Source: a virus. From it: 40,352 bases of DNA. Position numbers and translations under genes: made by a program. Below the pieces are notes generated by a model. That model was not told where the DNA came from. It was given only the letters and a program-made list of their open reading frames with translations, and made no database searches. The stretch spans positions 1-40,352 of IMG/VR virus record IMGVR_UViG_3300025879_001568, one strand, 5' to 3'. Shown here piece by piece: positions 1 to 8,148 of this stretch (position 1 is the stretch's first letter; every line of letters starts with the position of its first letter).

Positions 1-261
1 ATAAGGTTATTCCCTTTAATTTGGGGTAATCTTAATACTTTATTTGACGAAAGTGATTACGACCTTAAAAAATTAGTTTTGCTTGAGTTATTTAAAAAAA
101 GTGCTGATGATTTTATTAATTTCATGAATAAATTAGAGAATGAACCAGATATGGCCAAGAAATATATCGAAATGATTATTAAAGATAAGAGGCTTGAGAT
201 CATGGAGTTCGAATTTAACAATTCCATGGATGATATAGACCTTAGCGATTTAGGGTTATAA
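1..261 (+). CDS. 3' end of an unidentified gene upstream of terminase
   Basis: The reading frame is open from the first base and ends at TAA 259-261, so the true start lies outside the window. An internal TTG at 79 would give 60 residues, but the codons before it are open and look coding. The visible 86 residues are helical and charged and end in an acidic tail (DDIDLSDLGL). The gene sits 16 bases before the large terminase gene, where T4 has the small terminase subunit (gp16). That position is the only hint of function; I see no diagnostic motif, so the product is called unknown. Confidence 0.6.
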   Translation: MRLFPLIWGNLNTLFDESDYDLKKLVLLELFKKSADDFINFMNKLENEPDMAKKYIEMIIKDKRLEIMEFEFNNSMDDIDLSDLGL

Positions 262-266
262 TAAAC

Positions 267-274
267 TATTTATA
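267..274 (+). promoter_or_regulatory. TATTTATA motif before terL (candidate late promoter)
   Basis: An exact TATTTATA lies 3 bases before the ATG of the terminase gene. The same 8-mer, in sense orientation, precedes several other virion genes in this window (4157, 5684, 6825, 28184, and 23189 and 35391 on the minus strand). It is the reverse complement of the T4 late-promoter core TATAAATA, so strand and function are uncertain. If it is a -10-like element here, the transcript would have almost no leader. Confidence 0.35.
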
Positions 275-277
275 TAT

Positions 278-2071
278 ATGAGAAAAGAGATAACTGACAA
301 GAGGGAATTACTACTTGAATACACTAAATGTTCAGGTGACCCCGTGTATGTTATAGAAAGTTATTTCGAAACCTTCGATAAAACTAGAGAGGGTTACGTA
401 CCATTTGAATTATTTGATGGTCAAAAAAAATTAGTATCAAATTACAAAGAACACAGGTTTAATCTAGTATTAAAATACAGACAAGCTGGTATATCGACTG
501 TAACAGCCGCATACTCAGCGGTATTAACCGCTTTCGCTAGTCCAGATAGACCAGAAAAAGTATTGATATTAGCCAATAAACAAGAAACGGCTATAGAGTT
601 CCAGAACAAAATAATTAATTTTATAAAACAACTACCTAATTGGGTAAATGTGGGGTTCGAAAAATCTTCTCAAAAACACGTCAGGTTATCTAATGGTTCT
701 GAAATAAAAGCCGTAGCAACATCACAAGATGCACTGCGTGGATACACACCTACAGTACTATTAATTGATGAAGCCGCCTTCGTTGAAGGTGGACAAGAGT
801 TATGGACAGCATGTTTAGCCTCAATAGGTACAGGTGGTAAAGCGGTACTAATATCAACACCTAACGGACTAGATCCTATATACTACGCATCATACGAAGG
901 TGCCATTAAGGGTGATAACAGTTTCTGTGTAACCCATTTAAAATGGTGGAGAGACCCAAGATTTAATAAGGACTTAAAATTAGTAGAAACTAAAGATGTT
1001 GTCGATTGGTTCCAAAAACCAGATAAAGAAAAAACCGAAAAAGTTATAAGTGATGCAATAAACCTAAAAGTTAAAGAAATAGCAAAGCTTATAGAAGATG
1101 GTTATAAACCATACTCTTCTTGGTACGAAAACATGTGTAGAGACATGAACTTTAATAAGCGTATGATAAACCAAGAGTTAGAGTGTGCGTTTATTGGTTC
1201 AGGTGACAACGTTATTGAAGGTGATGTAATAAGGAAACAAGAACAAGAAAACGTAAAGAACCCAGTCATTAAAGATAAGGCTTGGGATAGTAATATGTGG
1301 ATATGGGAGTTACCACAAAAAGGGCATAGGTATATACTAGCATTAGACGTATCCAGAGGAGACTCTGAGGATGCTACTGGTATGACTATTATTGACTATG
1401 ACACATTCGAACAAGTAGCTGAGTACCATGGTAAAGTACCACCAGACATAGCAGCACAATTAGTTGACAAGTACGGTAGGATGTATGATGCGTTATCGAC
1501 GTTTGATATAACTGGAGGTATGGGTGTAGCTACTACACAAAAACTAAAAGAGCTTAATTACCCTAAAAAATTACTACATTACGATAAAGATGGTGATAAT
1601 AGCATGTATCATATGTTAGATGATAACGCTATACCTGGTATAAACTTTGCCTCTAGAAACAGAAGGAGTCAAATAGTTGCTGCTTTAGAAGAAGCGGTAG
1701 CTAGAGGTGGTTTTAAGATTAGAAGTGAAAGATTAACCGCCGAATTAAAGAAATTTGTCTACAAAAACGGTAAACCTAATCACATGAAGGGTGCTCACGA
1801 TGATTTGATTATGGCGTTAGGTATGGCTTTATTCGTAGCCAACACAGCCTTTAAAAGATTACAAGAATCAGAAAACATGACCAAAGCCATGTTAAGTAGC
1901 TGGAAAGTAAGAACTAATGAAACAAAATCTGAATCAAACTATTTATCAGGTAGTATTAGCAGTAAACCAAATTATGAGAACTCAACTAAAAGTAAGGGTA
2001 GTAGCTTAAATCAAACCATTAACAATACCCAAGAGTACGGTTGGTTATTCGGTTCTAATAGGAAAAAATAA
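278..2071 (+). CDS. terL: Terminase large subunit (T4 gp17-like packaging ATPase/nuclease)
   Basis: This is the DNA-packaging motor: an N-terminal ATPase drives DNA into the prohead through the portal and a C-terminal RNase H-fold nuclease cuts the concatemer. In the 597 residues I see a P-loop region KYRQAGIST (66-74), a Walker B LLIDE (161-165), a coupling motif STPNG (193-197), and nuclease acidic residues D357 (ALDVSRGD), D404 or D410 (YDALSTFD) and D508/D509 (AHDDL). The P-loop lacks the usual Lys before Ser/Thr and has Lys at its front instead, as in lambda-type deviant motifs. Length is close to T4 gp17 (610). The ATG at 278 has no ribosome binding site, as is general in this window. 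The portal gene follows after one small gene. Confidence 0.96.
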   Translation: MRKEITDKRELLLEYTKCSGDPVYVIESYFETFDKTREGYVPFELFDGQKKLVSNYKEHRFNLVLKYRQAGISTVTAAYSAVLTAFASPDRPEKVLILANKQETAIEFQNKIINFIKQLPNWVNVGFEKSSQKHVRLSNGSEIKAVATSQDALRGYTPTVLLIDEAAFVEGGQELWTACLASIGTGGKAVLISTPNGLDPIYYASYEGAIKGDNSFCVTHLKWWRDPRFNKDLKLVETKDVVDWFQKPDKEKTEKVISDAINLKVKEIAKLIEDGYKPYSSWYENMCRDMNFNKRMINQELECAFIGSGDNVIEGDVIRKQEQENVKNPVIKDKAWDSNMWIWELPQKGHRYILALDVSRGDSEDATGMTIIDYDTFEQVAEYHGKVPPDIAAQLVDKYGRMYDALSTFDITGGMGVATTQKLKELNYPKKLLHYDKDGDNSMYHMLDDNAIPGINFASRNRRSQIVAALEEAVARGGFKIRSERLTAELKKFVYKNGKPNHMKGAHDDLIMALGMALFVANTAFKRLQESENMTKAMLSSWKVRTNETKSESNYLSGSISSKPNYENSTKSKGSSLNQTINNTQEYGWLFGSNRKK

Positions 2072-2097
2072 ATAAAACAAAAAAAAACAAAAAACAA

Positions 2098-2337
2098 ATG
2101 GGAAATATATTAATTAAACAAGGTAGGTCATCAGGACCTGGATCATCATCCATAGCAAGGACAAACATTAAAAAAAGTGATCCTATAAGCGGTGCTGCAT
2201 TAGAAGGTAATTTAAACTCGATAAAGTGTTCACCAGAATCAGATGGTACAACAACTTTCGTACAAGAAAAAGTTTGGTCATCCGATATAGGTAATTACAA
2301 ATTCCCTCCATTCGTTGACTGCGAATATGTAGATTAA
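2098..2337 (+). CDS. Small unknown protein between terminase and portal
   Basis: A 79-residue product with a Ser/Gly-rich N-terminus (GRSSGPGSSS) and an acidic end. It starts at an ATG after an A-rich leader 26 bases beyond the terminase stop, and ends 11 bases before the portal start, so it is probably co-transcribed with both. I do not recognise a family. The composition and place would fit a small structural or head-completion protein, but nothing in the sequence proves this. Confidence 0.7.
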   Translation: MGNILIKQGRSSGPGSSSIARTNIKKSDPISGAALEGNLNSIKCSPESDGTTTFVQEKVWSSDIGNYKFPPFVDCEYVD

Positions 2338-2348
2338 AAAAAAAGAAT

Positions 2349-4148
2349 ATGGCAAAGAATTTAACGATATTTCAAAGATTAAACAAGGTACTGGGCAACG
2401 AGGTTGACGGTCCTAAGTACGTTATAGACCCTAACTCGTTCAACGGATTAGAAGGTGATGCGCTAGATCAAAAGAAATTAGAAGCTCAACAAACAGTATT
2501 TTTACAAAATCAGTGGAAAAAGATAGATAACGAACTTTATCAAAAAGCTGTTTATTATGAACCAACTAGAATAGCATCGTATTATGATTACGAAGCCATG
2601 GAATACACCCCAGAAATTTCGGTTGCGTTGGATATTTTTGCTGAAGAAGCTACCACACCAAATGAAAACGGTAGGGTATTAAGTATATACTCTGATAGTT
2701 CTAGAATAAAGAAAGAATTGGAGCGTTTATTTATGAACGTGTTGGATATAGATGCTAACCTAACACCATGGACTAGAAACTTATGTAAGTACGGCGATAA
2801 CTTCATATACAATAAAGTGGTACCTGGACAAGGTATCGTTGGAGTTACTCAGTTACCTAACATTGAAATGACTAGGTCTGAGCCTGGATTCGCCAAAGTT
2901 AATAGTTTAGATAGTCAACAGAAAGAAGTTAACACCGCATTCCATTGGAAAGATAAAAACATTGAATTTAATTCATTTGAAGTATCACACTTTAGGTTAT
3001 TAGGTGATGACAGGAGGTTACCTTACGGTACGTCTATGTTAGAAAAAGTTAGACGTATATGGAAACAGTTATTACTTTCAGAGGATGCTATGTTAGTCTA
3101 CCGTGTTACTAGGGCACCAGAAAGACGTGTGTACAAAGTATTTGTGGGTAATATGGATGATAAAGATGTTGACGCTTATGTTGATAAAATAGCTAACAAC
3201 TTTAAAAGGACTAATATGGTTGACAACGACAACGGTAACCAAGATACTAGGTACAATGCGTTAGCCGTAGATCAAGATTACTTCATACCAGTCAGAGACC
3301 CAGGTCTAGCTATGCCAATAGAAACACTACCTGGTGCGCAAAACCTATCAGAAATAGCTGATATAGAATATATACAGAAAAAGATGTTAGCGGCACTTAG
3401 AGTACCTAAGGCCTTCATAGGGTTTGAAGAAACATTGGGTGACGGTAAAAACTTAGCTATATTAGATGTACGTTTCGCTAGAGCAGTCCATAGGATACAA
3501 AAAGCTCTTATACAAGAACTAAATAAAATAGCTATAATACACCTACACTCAAAAGGGTACGAGGATGATCTAGAGAATTTTACTCTAAGCCTAACTAGTC
3601 CATCAACACAAGCAGAAATGCTTAAAATACAAAACTGGAAAGAGAAAGTTATGTTATATCGTGACTCTGTTTCTGATGCTGGTAATGGTTTTAGTGCTAT
3701 GTCAATGACTTATGCTAAAAAAGAGATTTTAAACATGAGTGATGATGAGATTAAACTAGATATACAAAGACAAGCAATAGAAAAAGCAGGTGGGGAAGAA
3801 ATTAAATCCTTAGGTGAGACCATAAAACAAACTGGTGTGTTTAGAGATATATACAAACTATACAAAATAGACCCAGATAGTATGATGGTAGGTGATGACT
3901 CAGATAACCCTGCGAGTACAGACTCAGGTTCAGGTACAGATTTTAATTCCGAACCCTCTGATGATGCTGGTTTTGACCTAGGTGGTGATGAGGCGAGTGA
4001 TGACTTAGGGACAGATTTCACAGCACCTTTAGAAGTACCAGGTGAAGAACCCTTAGCCGAAATAAGTAACAAAAAAATAGAAAATAAGAACAGGATGATT
4101 AACGAATCTATCAGAAAGACGATAGATGATATTAATAACTTATTATAA
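2349..4148 (+). CDS. 20: Portal vertex protein (T4 gp20-like)
   Basis: Forms the dodecameric ring at the head vertex through which the terminase packages DNA and to which the tail attaches. The 599 residues show the T4-type portal pattern: an early segment with YDYEAMEYTPEISVALDIFAEE (about 80-101), and a stem/clip region with ETLPGAQNLSEIADIEYIQKKMLAALRVPKAFIGF (about 324-358), close in pattern to the LPGG...ALRVP stretch of T4 gp20. It is about 75 residues longer than T4 gp20 (524), mostly because of an acidic Asp/Ser/Gly-rich C-terminal extension (about 520-575) and a short helical end. The gene order terL-portal matches T4 except that sheath and tube genes are absent between them. Confidence 0.95.
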   Translation: MAKNLTIFQRLNKVLGNEVDGPKYVIDPNSFNGLEGDALDQKKLEAQQTVFLQNQWKKIDNELYQKAVYYEPTRIASYYDYEAMEYTPEISVALDIFAEEATTPNENGRVLSIYSDSSRIKKELERLFMNVLDIDANLTPWTRNLCKYGDNFIYNKVVPGQGIVGVTQLPNIEMTRSEPGFAKVNSLDSQQKEVNTAFHWKDKNIEFNSFEVSHFRLLGDDRRLPYGTSMLEKVRRIWKQLLLSEDAMLVYRVTRAPERRVYKVFVGNMDDKDVDAYVDKIANNFKRTNMVDNDNGNQDTRYNALAVDQDYFIPVRDPGLAMPIETLPGAQNLSEIADIEYIQKKMLAALRVPKAFIGFEETLGDGKNLAILDVRFARAVHRIQKALIQELNKIAIIHLHSKGYEDDLENFTLSLTSPSTQAEMLKIQNWKEKVMLYRDSVSDAGNGFSAMSMTYAKKEILNMSDDEIKLDIQRQAIEKAGGEEIKSLGETIKQTGVFRDIYKLYKIDPDSMMVGDDSDNPASTDSGSGTDFNSEPSDDAGFDLGGDEASDDLGTDFTAPLEVPGEEPLAEISNKKIENKNRMINESIRKTIDDINNLL

Positions 4149-4156
4149 TAACGACT

Positions 4157-4164
4157 ATTTATAT
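4157..4164 (+). promoter_or_regulatory. TATTTATA motif (candidate late promoter)
   Basis: An exact TATTTATA within the context gaCTATTTATATA, 14 bases before the ATG at 4179. The extended match CTATTTATAT is shared with the site before terL (266) and the minus-strand site before the 1104-residue fibre gene (23189-23196). Confidence 0.35.
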
Positions 4165-4178
4165 AAAAATTAAATAAA

Positions 4179-4892
4179 ATGTTTGGAAAATTAAAAGAAA
4201 GTGTACTATCAAGCCTAGAGAGTACTATGAATAATAAAGGCGAAAAAGATTTTAAATCAGAATTTGCTGAATATATTAAGGTTTTAAAAGAAGATAATGT
4301 ATTAAGAGAGTTTAATGAAACTTATAACTTATTAAATGATCTAAAGTTTGATGATGAGTTAATGGCTTTAGCATTTGTTGACGAATCAATAAAGCGTTTA
4401 AAAGAGATCGATGGGACGTCTACAGATAAATTAAGTAAACTTACCGAAGAAACTATCGATATAAGTGGTACGATTAACCATAGTATAGACGAACTAGTCT
4501 TCAATAAAAATCTAAGTATTGTCGATAAAGTTGAGCACAAAACGAAGTTGGTTAGAAATGTGATAAAAAACAGCGTTAATGGTGAAGAGTTAAACGAATC
4601 TATAGACTCTATAACATCAAGGTTAAATAACAAGGTCTCTCAGTTAAATGAGGAACAAGTTAAAGCGTTAAATATTTTTGCCGATAATGATGAATCAAAA
4701 ATAAACGAGTATTACGCGACGCTTATCAATGAAGTTTCTGCTCTAGTTAACAAAACTGTTAACGAGTCAAATGATATAATTATCGTAAAAAAATTGTTAA
4801 GTGTTAATACTAGATTAAACGAGATGTCTAATAATAAACCTACACTTGAGGCTATAGACGACATATTAGATTTAAAGAAAACCTTCATTTAA
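4179..4892 (+). CDS. Unknown helical protein in the T4 gp67/gp68 position
   Basis: A 237-residue charged, largely helical protein with heptad-like stretches (for example 45-80 and 140-215) and no cysteine or obvious catalytic motif. In T4 the portal gene is followed by the prohead core proteins gp67 and gp68 before protease gp21, and this gene occupies that slot. A prohead core role is therefore a positional inference. A strong intrinsic terminator follows its stop codon, so it closes the first transcription unit. Confidence 0.75.
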   Translation: MFGKLKESVLSSLESTMNNKGEKDFKSEFAEYIKVLKEDNVLREFNETYNLLNDLKFDDELMALAFVDESIKRLKEIDGTSTDKLSKLTEETIDISGTINHSIDELVFNKNLSIVDKVEHKTKLVRNVIKNSVNGEELNESIDSITSRLNNKVSQLNEEQVKALNIFADNDESKINEYYATLINEVSALVNKTVNESNDIIIVKKLLSVNTRLNEMSNNKPTLEAIDDILDLKKTFI

Positions 4893-4947
4893 TTAGGGTT
4901 TGCATTAAGTTGTATCAGATACTAATTAAACTTATTGAAAATAAAAA

Positions 4948-4978
4948 AGCCAGAGGTAGCGAACTTCTGGCTTTTTTT
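4948..4978 (+). terminator. Intrinsic terminator after the portal block
   Basis: Arm AGCCAGAGGT (4948-4957) pairs with ACTTCTGGCT (4963-4972) around a short loop, with one G-T wobble, followed by a seven-T run. Confidence 0.85.
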
Positions 4979-5151
4979 GTTACCGAAACGGTAACGGTCC
5001 TAAAACACCGCCTAAAGCGGAATATCATATACTAATCTTTAAAATTTAAAATCTACACCTATAAATAGGTGATTTATTTGGTTAATCACTTTTATTTCAC
5101 TATTATTATATAGTAACAACAATAAACTTTTGATTAAAATGGTTAGAAAGA
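4979..5151. other. Intergenic cluster of short hairpins, possible RNA element
   Basis: Between 4893 and 5151 there is no gene but unusual palindrome density. Besides the terminator I see GTATC-A-GATAC (4912-4922), GTTACCG-aaa-CGGTAAC (4979-4995), CCGC-ctaaa-GCGG (5008-5020), CACCTA-taaa-TAGGTG (5056-5071) and GTGATT-N9-AATCAC (5069-5089). The last two share bases 5069-5071, so they cannot form at once. The loop region of CACCTA/TAGGTG contains TATAAATA (5060-5067), the T4 late-promoter core. Function is not known; a structured leader for the gene at 5152 or a small RNA are options. Confidence 0.4.
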
Positions 5152-5604
5152 ATGCAAAGCAAATTTGGGAAAGAAAAAAAATTATTCACAAACGAAAAAT
5201 TTAGAGTTAAATACGGTACTATAGACGCCGTAAAATTAAACGCGATATACATAAATATCGATTCATGGGTAAAACCTGGTGAAATAGATAACTACGAATC
5301 TTACATAAGATTCATACGTAAAGGGGTTATCTTAAAAATAAAAGAAGATTTAAATACCGAAGTGTTATCTAAAAACATAATAGTTGATTTAGATCTTAGA
5401 GCCTCAGGTATGAGTAAGGGTAAAAAAAGTTTCATGTCAATCGAAATAACTATATACCCAATAATAAAAACAGAATTTAATTCTGACATCATAAAACAAA
5501 ATGTTAGTGCTATAGTTAGCAACGCCATAGAGTCATTAGAACTTAATGAATTAACATTTTATTCCAAAAAGAAAGAAAGTAAGGTACTGGAAAACACTCT
5601 ATAA
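5152..5604 (+). CDS. Unknown 150-residue protein before the prohead protease
   Basis: A basic, mixed alpha/beta protein lying between the hairpin-rich gap and the protease gene, where T4 has gp67/gp68. No family motif is recognised and it has no signal peptide or membrane segment. The ATG at 5152 was chosen because an overlapping upstream ATG (5140) is in another frame and stops after about 28 codons. A structural or core role is possible by position only. Confidence 0.7.
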   Translation: MQSKFGKEKKLFTNEKFRVKYGTIDAVKLNAIYINIDSWVKPGEIDNYESYIRFIRKGVILKIKEDLNTEVLSKNIIVDLDLRASGMSKGKKSFMSIEITIYPIIKTEFNSDIIKQNVSAIVSNAIESLELNELTFYSKKKESKVLENTL

Positions 5605-5683
5605 ATTAACAAAAAAGATAGGGTGTGAGTGAAGGTATGTACACATCATACAGTTTAGAAAAGTATTTGCACCATTTCTCTTA

Positions 5684-5691
5684 TATTTATA
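5684..5691 (+). promoter_or_regulatory. TATTTATA motif before the protease gene
   Basis: An exact TATTTATA set in the inverted repeat CTTATA-tt-TATAAG (5680-5693), 19 bases before the ATG at 5711. Candidate late promoter, same motif as at 267, 4157 and 6825. Confidence 0.35.
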
Positions 5692-5710
5692 AGATATAAA
5701 TCCTATAGAA

Positions 5711-6430
5711 ATGAGTTTAAAAATTTTAAAAGAAAACGAAGAAGGTTTCGGTATACTAGTAGAAGGAGATGCTGGTTACGTATCAGATGGAATACACGGA
5801 GATATAATCAATGAAGAAGCCAATAGAGGTGAATTAGATTTAACCCAACCAATATACTACTATGCAACCTTACAAAAATACGGTACGGAAAACAGAAACG
5901 GTAGGGTATACCCAGAAGCTATATTAAAGAGAGAGGTTGAGAAGTATAGAGAGGTTATAAAAAGGAATTCTAGTTTTCACGAACTAGATCACCCACAAGA
6001 ATCTGTTATATCATTAAAAGGTGGTTCACCACACAGGATAGTCGATATGTTCTGGAGAGATAATGTTTTAATTGGTAAATTAGAGATATTAGTATCTGAA
6101 GGTTTTAGAAAAAGTGGTATCATTTCGTGCAACGGAGACTTAACAGCCATGTACCTTTCTTACGGTATGACTTTAGGTATATCATCTAGAGGTGTAGGTA
6201 GTCTGAAAAAGGTTAATGGTAAAAACGTTGTCCAAGACGATTTCGAATTAATTTGCTGGGATGTAGTATCCTCACCATCAACACCAGGTTCATATCTATA
6301 CAAAGACCAAAACGAATTTAAAAAATACGACGAAGTGTTAGACGATGATTCTAGTATTAGTGAAAACAAAACCGAAGTAGATAAAGAAAACTCGTTCATA
6401 AATAATTTGAACAAATTTTTAGGAATGTAA
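5711..6430 (+). CDS. 21: Prohead core protease (T4 gp21-like)
   Basis: The serine protease that cleaves scaffold and capsid protein N-termini during head maturation. Recognisable blocks in the 239 residues are ENRNGRVYP (60-68), HELDHP (90-95) with the catalytic His, and GISSRGVGS (156-164) with the catalytic Ser at 158 or 159, followed by acidic residues at D176/D177 and D184. This is the typical herpes-assemblin-like fold signature of the gp21 family; T4 gp21 is 212 residues. An acidic C-terminal tail (about 210-240) may be removed by self-cleavage. It precedes scaffold and capsid genes, as in T4. Confidence 0.93.
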   Translation: MSLKILKENEEGFGILVEGDAGYVSDGIHGDIINEEANRGELDLTQPIYYYATLQKYGTENRNGRVYPEAILKREVEKYREVIKRNSSFHELDHPQESVISLKGGSPHRIVDMFWRDNVLIGKLEILVSEGFRKSGIISCNGDLTAMYLSYGMTLGISSRGVGSLKKVNGKNVVQDDFELICWDVVSSPSTPGSYLYKDQNEFKKYDEVLDDDSSISENKTEVDKENSFINNLNKFLGM

Positions 6431-6481
6431 CTTTATTTTGTGATAATATATCTTATCATTACGATATAAAAAAACATTAAG

Positions 6482-6721
6482 ATGAAAACATATTATTGGT
6501 ACACAGTAACTATTCAGTTAATCGTTGAGGACGAACAAACTGGTAAAATTAAAAAAGTTAAAGAAAATTATCTAGCTAAAGCTATTTCAGTTACAGACGC
6601 TGAAGCCACAGTCATTAAAGATCTAGAAGGTTACTCGGGAGAGTATAGGATATTAAAAATTGACGAATCTAGGTTAGTGAAGGTTATCATACCAGAGGGT
6701 GTTGAAGTAAACGCCCAGTAA
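6482..6721 (+). CDS. DUF4494-like small protein
   Basis: A 79-residue protein whose pattern (W-x-x-V, then KVKENYLAKAISVTDAEATVIKDLEG at about 24-49) resembles the YLVDA-S-TEAEA core of the Bacteroidota DUF4494 family. That family has no established function that I know of. It lies between the protease and scaffold genes and is closed by its own terminator. The family assignment is from memory of the pattern and is moderate only; if correct, it supports a Bacteroidota host range. Confidence 0.7.
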   Translation: MKTYYWYTVTIQLIVEDEQTGKIKKVKENYLAKAISVTDAEATVIKDLEGYSGEYRILKIDESRLVKVIIPEGVEVNAQ

Positions 6722-6740
6722 CAAGGTATTAAAATAAGTA

Positions 6741-6773
6741 AACCCACCGTTGATAAAATGGTGGGTTTTTTTT
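6741..6773 (+). terminator. Intrinsic terminator before the scaffold gene
   Basis: AACCCACC (6741-6748) pairs perfectly with GGTGGGTT (6760-6767), followed by a T run to 6773. A misleading in-frame ATG at 6758 lies inside this hairpin, which rules it out as the scaffold start. Confidence 0.9.
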
Positions 6774-6824
6774 GTAAAAATACACCACTTATATACGTTT
6801 TGTGTTTTTTACGATTTTTTATAG

Positions 6825-6832
6825 TATTTATA
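6825..6832 (+). promoter_or_regulatory. TATTTATA motif before the scaffold gene
   Basis: An exact TATTTATA, 42 bases before the ATG at 6875 and downstream of the terminator at 6741-6773, so a promoter is expected in this gap. Confidence 0.4.
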
Positions 6833-6874
6833 ACTAAGATAATACATCATAAGAATATTCAATTATTTAAAGAT

Positions 6875-8122
6875 ATGAGCAAAACAAATATTTTAGAGGA
6901 AACTCTTGCAGAAATTCAGGAACTTAGAAAAGCTGTTTCTGAAAATGCTAATCACGCATTAAAGAGTACACTCAAAGAAGAGTTAGAAGAAATTGTTAAA
7001 AATAACTTAGAAGAAGTTATTGTTAGCGAAGAATTATCAGATGACATGCCAGGTTCTGATTTACCTGGTGATTTAGATAAAGCTGAAGAAGAAGAGGTCT
7101 TAGCGATCGAACCAGAAGATGAAGAATCTGAAGAGGAAAAACCAGAAGGTGAAGAACCAGAAGGTGAAGAATCTGAAGAAGAAGAGTCTGAAGAAGTGAT
7201 CGACCTAACTGATGAATCTGACGAAGATGTTATTAAACACTTCGAACTGATGAATCCAGCTGATGAAATCGAGATCATCCAAACACCTGAAGGTGGTGTT
7301 CAAATAAACATTAACCCAGAAGAAGGTGCTGAAGAAGAGAGTGAAGAAGCTCTAGAAACTTCAGAAGAAGAACCTACTAATGATACGGTTATGTTTGAAC
7401 CAGAAGAGTTAGAGGAATCTAACGAAGTTTCTGAAGAACCTGAAGTTAATATGGAAGAAGAAAAAATCGAAGAAGAAGAACCTGTACACGAAATCGAAAT
7501 TTCTGAGGAGGACATTGCTAGTTTGGCTGAAATCAATTCTAACGAAGAGGAAGAAAAAACTCATGAAGAAGAAGTTGTGGCTGAAGAAGAAGTGGCTGAA
7601 GAAGAAATAGTAGAAAAAGAGGTCATGGTTGATACTAAAGAACAAGAGTTACGCGAAAGCTTGGTTATTATGAGAAAAAAATACCAAGAAGTTGTGTCTG
7701 AAAATAATAAAAAGACTGAGGAATTGGTTGGATTTAAAAATTTAACGGAAGAATTTAAAGGTTCTGAAGCTGAATACAAATCTGCCATCAAAAACCTTAA
7801 GTCGCAGTTACAAGAAGTTGCTTTGTTTTCATCAAACTTAACTTACGCAATCAAACTTATTACTGAGAACTCTACAACTAAGGACGAGAAGTTAGAAATC
7901 TTAAACAGATTTGATAACGCCGAAAACTTAAATGAATCTAGAGAGATCTTTAATAGTATGCAAAGTCAGTTCAGTTCTAACAAAATAGCAACTAAACAAA
8001 TGGTAGAAGAAAAAATTATGGAGACTCCTAAGTCTAGCGGTTCATCAAAACTAAACGAATCAACAGCTTATCAGAACCCACAATTATCAAGAATTCTTGA
8101 TATCATTGGTAAAATTAAATAA
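6875..8122 (+). CDS. 22: Prohead core scaffold protein (T4 gp22-like)
   Basis: Internal scaffold around which the capsid assembles, later degraded by the gp21-type protease. The 415-residue product starts MSKTNILEETLAEIQELRKAV. It has a very acidic Glu-rich middle (about residues 60-255), a helical coiled-coil stretch (about 255-340) and a short C-terminal NPQLSRILDIIGKIK. Many L-x-E triplets could serve as protease sites. Identification rests on position directly before the capsid gene, acidity and helix content; T4 gp22 is shorter (269). The ATG at 6875 is preferred over 6758 because the latter sits in the preceding terminator and would add a hydrophobic stretch foreign to scaffolds. Confidence 0.82.
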   Translation: MSKTNILEETLAEIQELRKAVSENANHALKSTLKEELEEIVKNNLEEVIVSEELSDDMPGSDLPGDLDKAEEEEVLAIEPEDEESEEEKPEGEEPEGEESEEEESEEVIDLTDESDEDVIKHFELMNPADEIEIIQTPEGGVQININPEEGAEEESEEALETSEEEPTNDTVMFEPEELEESNEVSEEPEVNMEEEKIEEEEPVHEIEISEEDIASLAEINSNEEEEKTHEEEVVAEEEVAEEEIVEKEVMVDTKEQELRESLVIMRKKYQEVVSENNKKTEELVGFKNLTEEFKGSEAEYKSAIKNLKSQLQEVALFSSNLTYAIKLITENSTTKDEKLEILNRFDNAENLNESREIFNSMQSQFSSNKIATKQMVEEKIMETPKSSGSSKLNESTAYQNPQLSRILDIIGKIK

Positions 8123-8148
8123 AATTAAAACTTAAAAAAAAAACTAAA

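Noticed and set aside
3710-4072. Minus-strand frame opposite the portal C-terminus
   Set aside because: Antisense shadow of an acidic Ser/Asp-rich coding tail.
5140-5226. Short open frame starting at ATG 5140
   Set aside because: It stops after about 28 codons and overlaps the longer, better-composed frame at 5152.
6758-6874. Upstream ATG extension of the scaffold gene
   Set aside because: The ATG lies within the terminator hairpin of the previous gene, and the added residues are hydrophobic and unlike a scaffold. ATG 6875 follows a promoter-like motif.
6952-7791. Several minus-strand open frames under the scaffold gene
   Set aside because: Ser/Phe-rich antisense of GAA/GAG codons; no independent support.
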